DNA from: DATLXU01 sp035575515
Lineage (GTDB): Bacteria; Acidobacteriota; Blastocatellia; UBA7656
NCBI GenBank assembly: GCA_035575515.1
Contig: DATLXU010000114.1
Location: 62,001-126,000 of the forward strand
Reading direction: 5' to 3'
DNA: 64,000 bases
Shown: positions 61,586 to 64,000 of the stretch, piece after piece
Layout of the letters: the number at the start of each line of letters is the position of its first letter
Position numbering within the stretch: position 1 is the stretch's first letter
Notes under the pieces: generated by a model
What the model saw: only the letters and a program-made list of their open reading frames with translations
What the model was told of the DNA's origin: nothing
Database searches by the model: none
Program-made: the position numbers and the translations under genes

Positions 61586-64000
61586 TTATCTCGATGGAAA
61601 TCGCTTAACGTCTACTTCAATCGGTTTGACCACGACTGGAAAGCTCACGCCGTCGGTTTCGCTCCCGGCTTTGACAATTACTTGAAGCGAGTTTGCTGCT
61701 GGCTTCGTGTTTTCAGGCAGCGTCTTTTCATCAATCAATATAACGTGCTCGCCCGGCGGCAGGTCGCCTAAGACGAACTCGCCATTTTCATCCGTCAAAG
61801 TGTCGCGCCCGCTGCCCGTTACAACTCGCACGTCTGAAATCGGCAGCTCGCCTTTGTCCATCACGCCGTTGCCGTTTGCGTCCATCCACACGACGCCTTT
61901 GATTCGTCCCGTGCGAACCAATCTAAAATCAACTATCGAATCGCGGCCCGGCTTGAGCATCGCCGTCTGCTGCGGGCTGTCGAGCAATGTCAGATCCGCG
62001 CGCACCGAAAGCAGATCGAGATACACGATGTGCTCGCCCGCTCTCACGTTCTCAATCTTGAAATTCCCGTCAGCGTCCGACGCAGTGAAGTAGCTGCCAT
62101 CAACTCTGATTTGAACGTTGGCCTGCGGCTTGTCAACGCCAGCATCAAACTGCCCGTTGAGATTGATGTCCTGATAGACTTTGCCGTAAAAAGCTCCAAA
62201 CGAATTCAACTCGGCAACCGGCGAAGTCAGAGCGATCTCGGCTCGCGGGCTTGAAAAGATCGGCCCGCGCAGTTGCATGATTATCTGCGGACCATCGGGC
62301 GTTTGAACGTAAGTGAATTGCAGCGCCTGCTGGCGAGGCAGATTGATCGTCGTCAGGAATCTTTCGGTCGTGATGAACTGCCCGCCGCTGTAGTTATAGG
62401 TGAATCCCGCGCCCAAGCTGATTCGCTTCGTGAAGAACGACGCGGTCGCCCAATCAACCGCCCCGCCGCGCGTTCCGCCCGTGCCGAACGACTGGCTGAA
62501 CTGGAGCGTTTGCGAGTCGCCAATTCTGACCATCGCGCCGCCCGTGAGGTTTGCGCTCGGAGGGAGCGGCGTTCGCTGATTCGAATTGAACGCGTTGAAC
62601 GCTGCGCCGTTTTGAATTCGCGTGTAGTTGCCGAACACGCGCCAGCGATTGAATTCTTTTGTCACATTCAGCAGCGTGTAGGCGGTCTTTCCTGCGAGCG
62701 CGTTTCGACCCTGCGTGTGCGTGAAGATGATCGTCGGCATCCACCCGCGCGGTGTGACGCTCACAGAAGCTGTTACAGAACGCTCGCGTTGATTGATGAG
62801 GTCGGGCCTTTCTCTCTTCATAGCATTGACGGAAGCTCCGAACCAGTGCGCGGGCCGCCACGTCACTCCACCCGATGCCAAATTGACCGGGGTGAGCAAC
62901 CCGCTCGATTGCGGGCCGAGAAAGTTCGAGCCTATGCGAGTGACGCGGCCTTGAAGCGTGAAGCTGTCGCTGAGATTGAAAACCTCGATGACATCGAGCA
63001 TCGCAGCGAATCCCTCGACGCGTCTGCCCTGCACTGATGCGCCCGCGAGCGACAGGCCCGAAAAATTGCCCGCGCCGAAATCGCCTTGAAACTGATGTCG
63101 GCGCGAATTGTATCGGACGCTTCCCATGACGGATTCGCCCGAAGAGAGCGGGCCGTTGAAATACATCGCGCCCGCAGAAAACAACAGCAGCGTCGGCCTT
63201 GTGGGATTTGACACCGACGGCCCGAAGGTCAAATATGAGCCGAAGACATTTGTATCATAGTGCGCGGCGGGTGATTGCCGCGCGCCTGCGGGTAGCCCCG
63301 TAACGGGATCGGGCAGAGTTTGAATAAACAGCGAAGCGTCCGACATTGTGCGCCCTGCGAGCACCGATACACGCATCTCACCGACAGGCTTTTGCGCCCA
63401 CAGCCCGCGAACCGTCGACGACATGAACTCAAGGTCGTTGCCGGTTCCGAAATCGCCTAAGATAAATCGCTCGCCGTTGGGGCGGTCGTATGCGAACGAG
63501 CCGCGACGAAGCAGCAACATGCTTTGACCTGTTCCGCCGTCGAAGCTCGAAATGACATCGAATTTGCCGTCGTTGATTCGGCCCGTCGAGTGAAGCGTCG
63601 TGTTGTAATTCATCGAGCGCGAATAGACGTTGACATTCGTTGCATGCTCTACCTGATAAAGCTCCCATGCGGCGTGTTGAGCGCCGGGCCTTACGCTTTC
63701 GGTTTGCGGTAGCCCTCGCGTTATCTTTACCGCGCCGGTTGCTTCGTCAACTACGATTGAGACGTCCAGCATCGGAGCGACTATCTCGACGGGCAGCATC
63801 AGTTCGTCAGCGTTTGGAGGAAAGACAATGTCGGCGGTGTTCGAGACTACAAGTATTGCCGTGCCGTTTTCGCGAATCTGGTTCAATTGCGCGCTGAAAT
63901 CTGCGACGGCTCCTGTTTGGCGGTGGACTTCGATGCTTCGCGCTTGCGGGTTGACGGAAACGGTGTCGCCGAGCGCGCGGGCTATCGCGACGACGGGAAG
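61586..64000 (-). CDS. Large surface protein, 5'-truncated by the window end
   Basis: The frame stays open to base 64000, so the N-terminus is missing. The visible 804 residues start with a copper-amine-oxidase-N-like segment (LPVVAIARALGDTVSVN, then PVEIVAPMLDVSIVVD). A long region with barrel-like beta strands follows, as in outer-membrane proteins. Two SdrD/CarboxypepD-reg beta-sandwich repeats follow near the end (FYGKVYQDINLNGQFDAGVD and GVVWMDANGNGVMDKGELPISDV). It is most likely an outer-membrane or surface protein of unknown partner. Confidence 0.75.
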   Translation of the reverse strand, partial: LPVVAIARALGDTVSVNPQARSIEVHRQTGAVADFSAQLNQIRENGTAILVVSNTADIVFPPNADELMLPVEIVAPMLDVSIVVDEATGAVKITRGLPQTESVRPGAQHAAWELYQVEHATNVNVYSRSMNYNTTLHSTGRINDGKFDVISSFDGGTGQSMLLLRRGSFAYDRPNGERFILGDFGTGNDLEFMSSTVRGLWAQKPVGEMRVSVLAGRTMSDASLFIQTLPDPVTGLPAGARQSPAAHYDTNVFGSYLTFGPSVSNPTRPTLLLFSAGAMYFNGPLSSGESVMGSVRYNSRRHQFQGDFGAGNFSGLSLAGASVQGRRVEGFAAMLDVIEVFNLSDSFTLQGRVTRIGSNFLGPQSSGLLTPVNLASGGVTWRPAHWFGASVNAMKRERPDLINQRERSVTASVSVTPRGWMPTIIFTHTQGRNALAGKTAYTLLNVTKEFNRWRVFGNYTRIQNGAAFNAFNSNQRTPLPPSANLTGGAMVRIGDSQTLQFSQSFGTGGTRGGAVDWATASFFTKRISLGAGFTYNYSGGQFITTERFLTTINLPRQQALQFTYVQTPDGPQIIMQLRGPIFSSPRAEIALTSPVAELNSFGAFYGKVYQDINLNGQFDAGVDKPQANVQIRVDGSYFTASDADGNFKIENVRAGEHIVYLDLLSVRADLTLLDSPQQTAMLKPGRDSIVDFRLVRTGRIKGVVWMDANGNGVMDKGELPISDVRVVTGSGRDTLTDENGEFVLGDLPPGEHVILIDEKTLPENTKPAANSLQVIVKAGSETDGVSFPVVVKPIEVDVKRFPSR

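Overview
The window looks like a piece of a chromosome from a soil-type Acidobacteriota, probably class Blastocatellia. This is inferred from gene content, not from a marker gene: CHAT-TPR proteins beside ECF sigma/anti-sigma pairs, several haem c / copper-monooxygenase-like secreted proteins, many exported peptidases, an F420 biosynthesis block and histone H1-like basic proteins. I saw no rRNA, tRNA, CRISPR array, prophage or intact transposase. Short dispersed palindromes are common in the gaps, and some reach into gene ends.

Layout. 0.1-5.8 kb (minus strand): CHAT-TPR protein, ECF sigma factor, anti-sigma-like membrane protein and an H1-like protein. 6.2-12.6 kb: a beta-propeller/haem c protein and a MauG-like dihaem protein on the plus strand. 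They flank a minus-strand ECF sigma/anti-sigma pair whose anti-sigma factor ends in a CxxCH motif. 12.8-18.2 kb: a secreted unknown, a broken VTT/DedA-like membrane protein gene, an S9 peptidase, an M20D amidohydrolase, and a peroxiredoxin-like gene split by an in-frame TGA that is best read as selenocysteine. 18.2-22.5 kb: GtrA-like protein, CDP-alcohol phosphatidyltransferase, zinc-ribbon protein, Uma2 nuclease, Tat-exported class V aminotransferase and a membrane protein. 22.5-25.7 kb: cofE, cofC, cofD and an F420:NADP oxidoreductase, in one direction. 25.9-35 kb: HD-GYP regulator, subtilase, response regulator, EEP phosphodiesterase and hybrid histidine kinase. 35-43 kb: a 2026-residue alpha-2-macroglobulin divergent from an M28 peptidase. 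43-49 kb: an unknown protein, DUF421, pyruvate phosphate dikinase, YkgJ and HAD. 49-54 kb: three paralogous haem c / PHM-like proteins with an Mpo1-like gene between them. 54-64 kb: APC permease, purH, second H1-like gene, YoeB toxin-antitoxin module, cutA, alpha/beta hydrolase, DUF2007, a lone ModB-like permease and a 5'-truncated surface protein.

How the genes may work together. Many products are exported peptidases (S8, S9, M28, M20D), and the macroglobulin could trap foreign proteases, which suggests a proteolytic lifestyle. Envelope redox chemistry is the second theme: MauG-like and propeller haem proteins, copper-monooxygenase-like proteins, a peroxiredoxin, and a sigma/anti-sigma pair that may sense haem or redox state. 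The item I most want checked is the candidate selenoprotein peroxiredoxin with a SECIS-like hairpin at 17620-18207. A standard gene caller would report it as two fragments.
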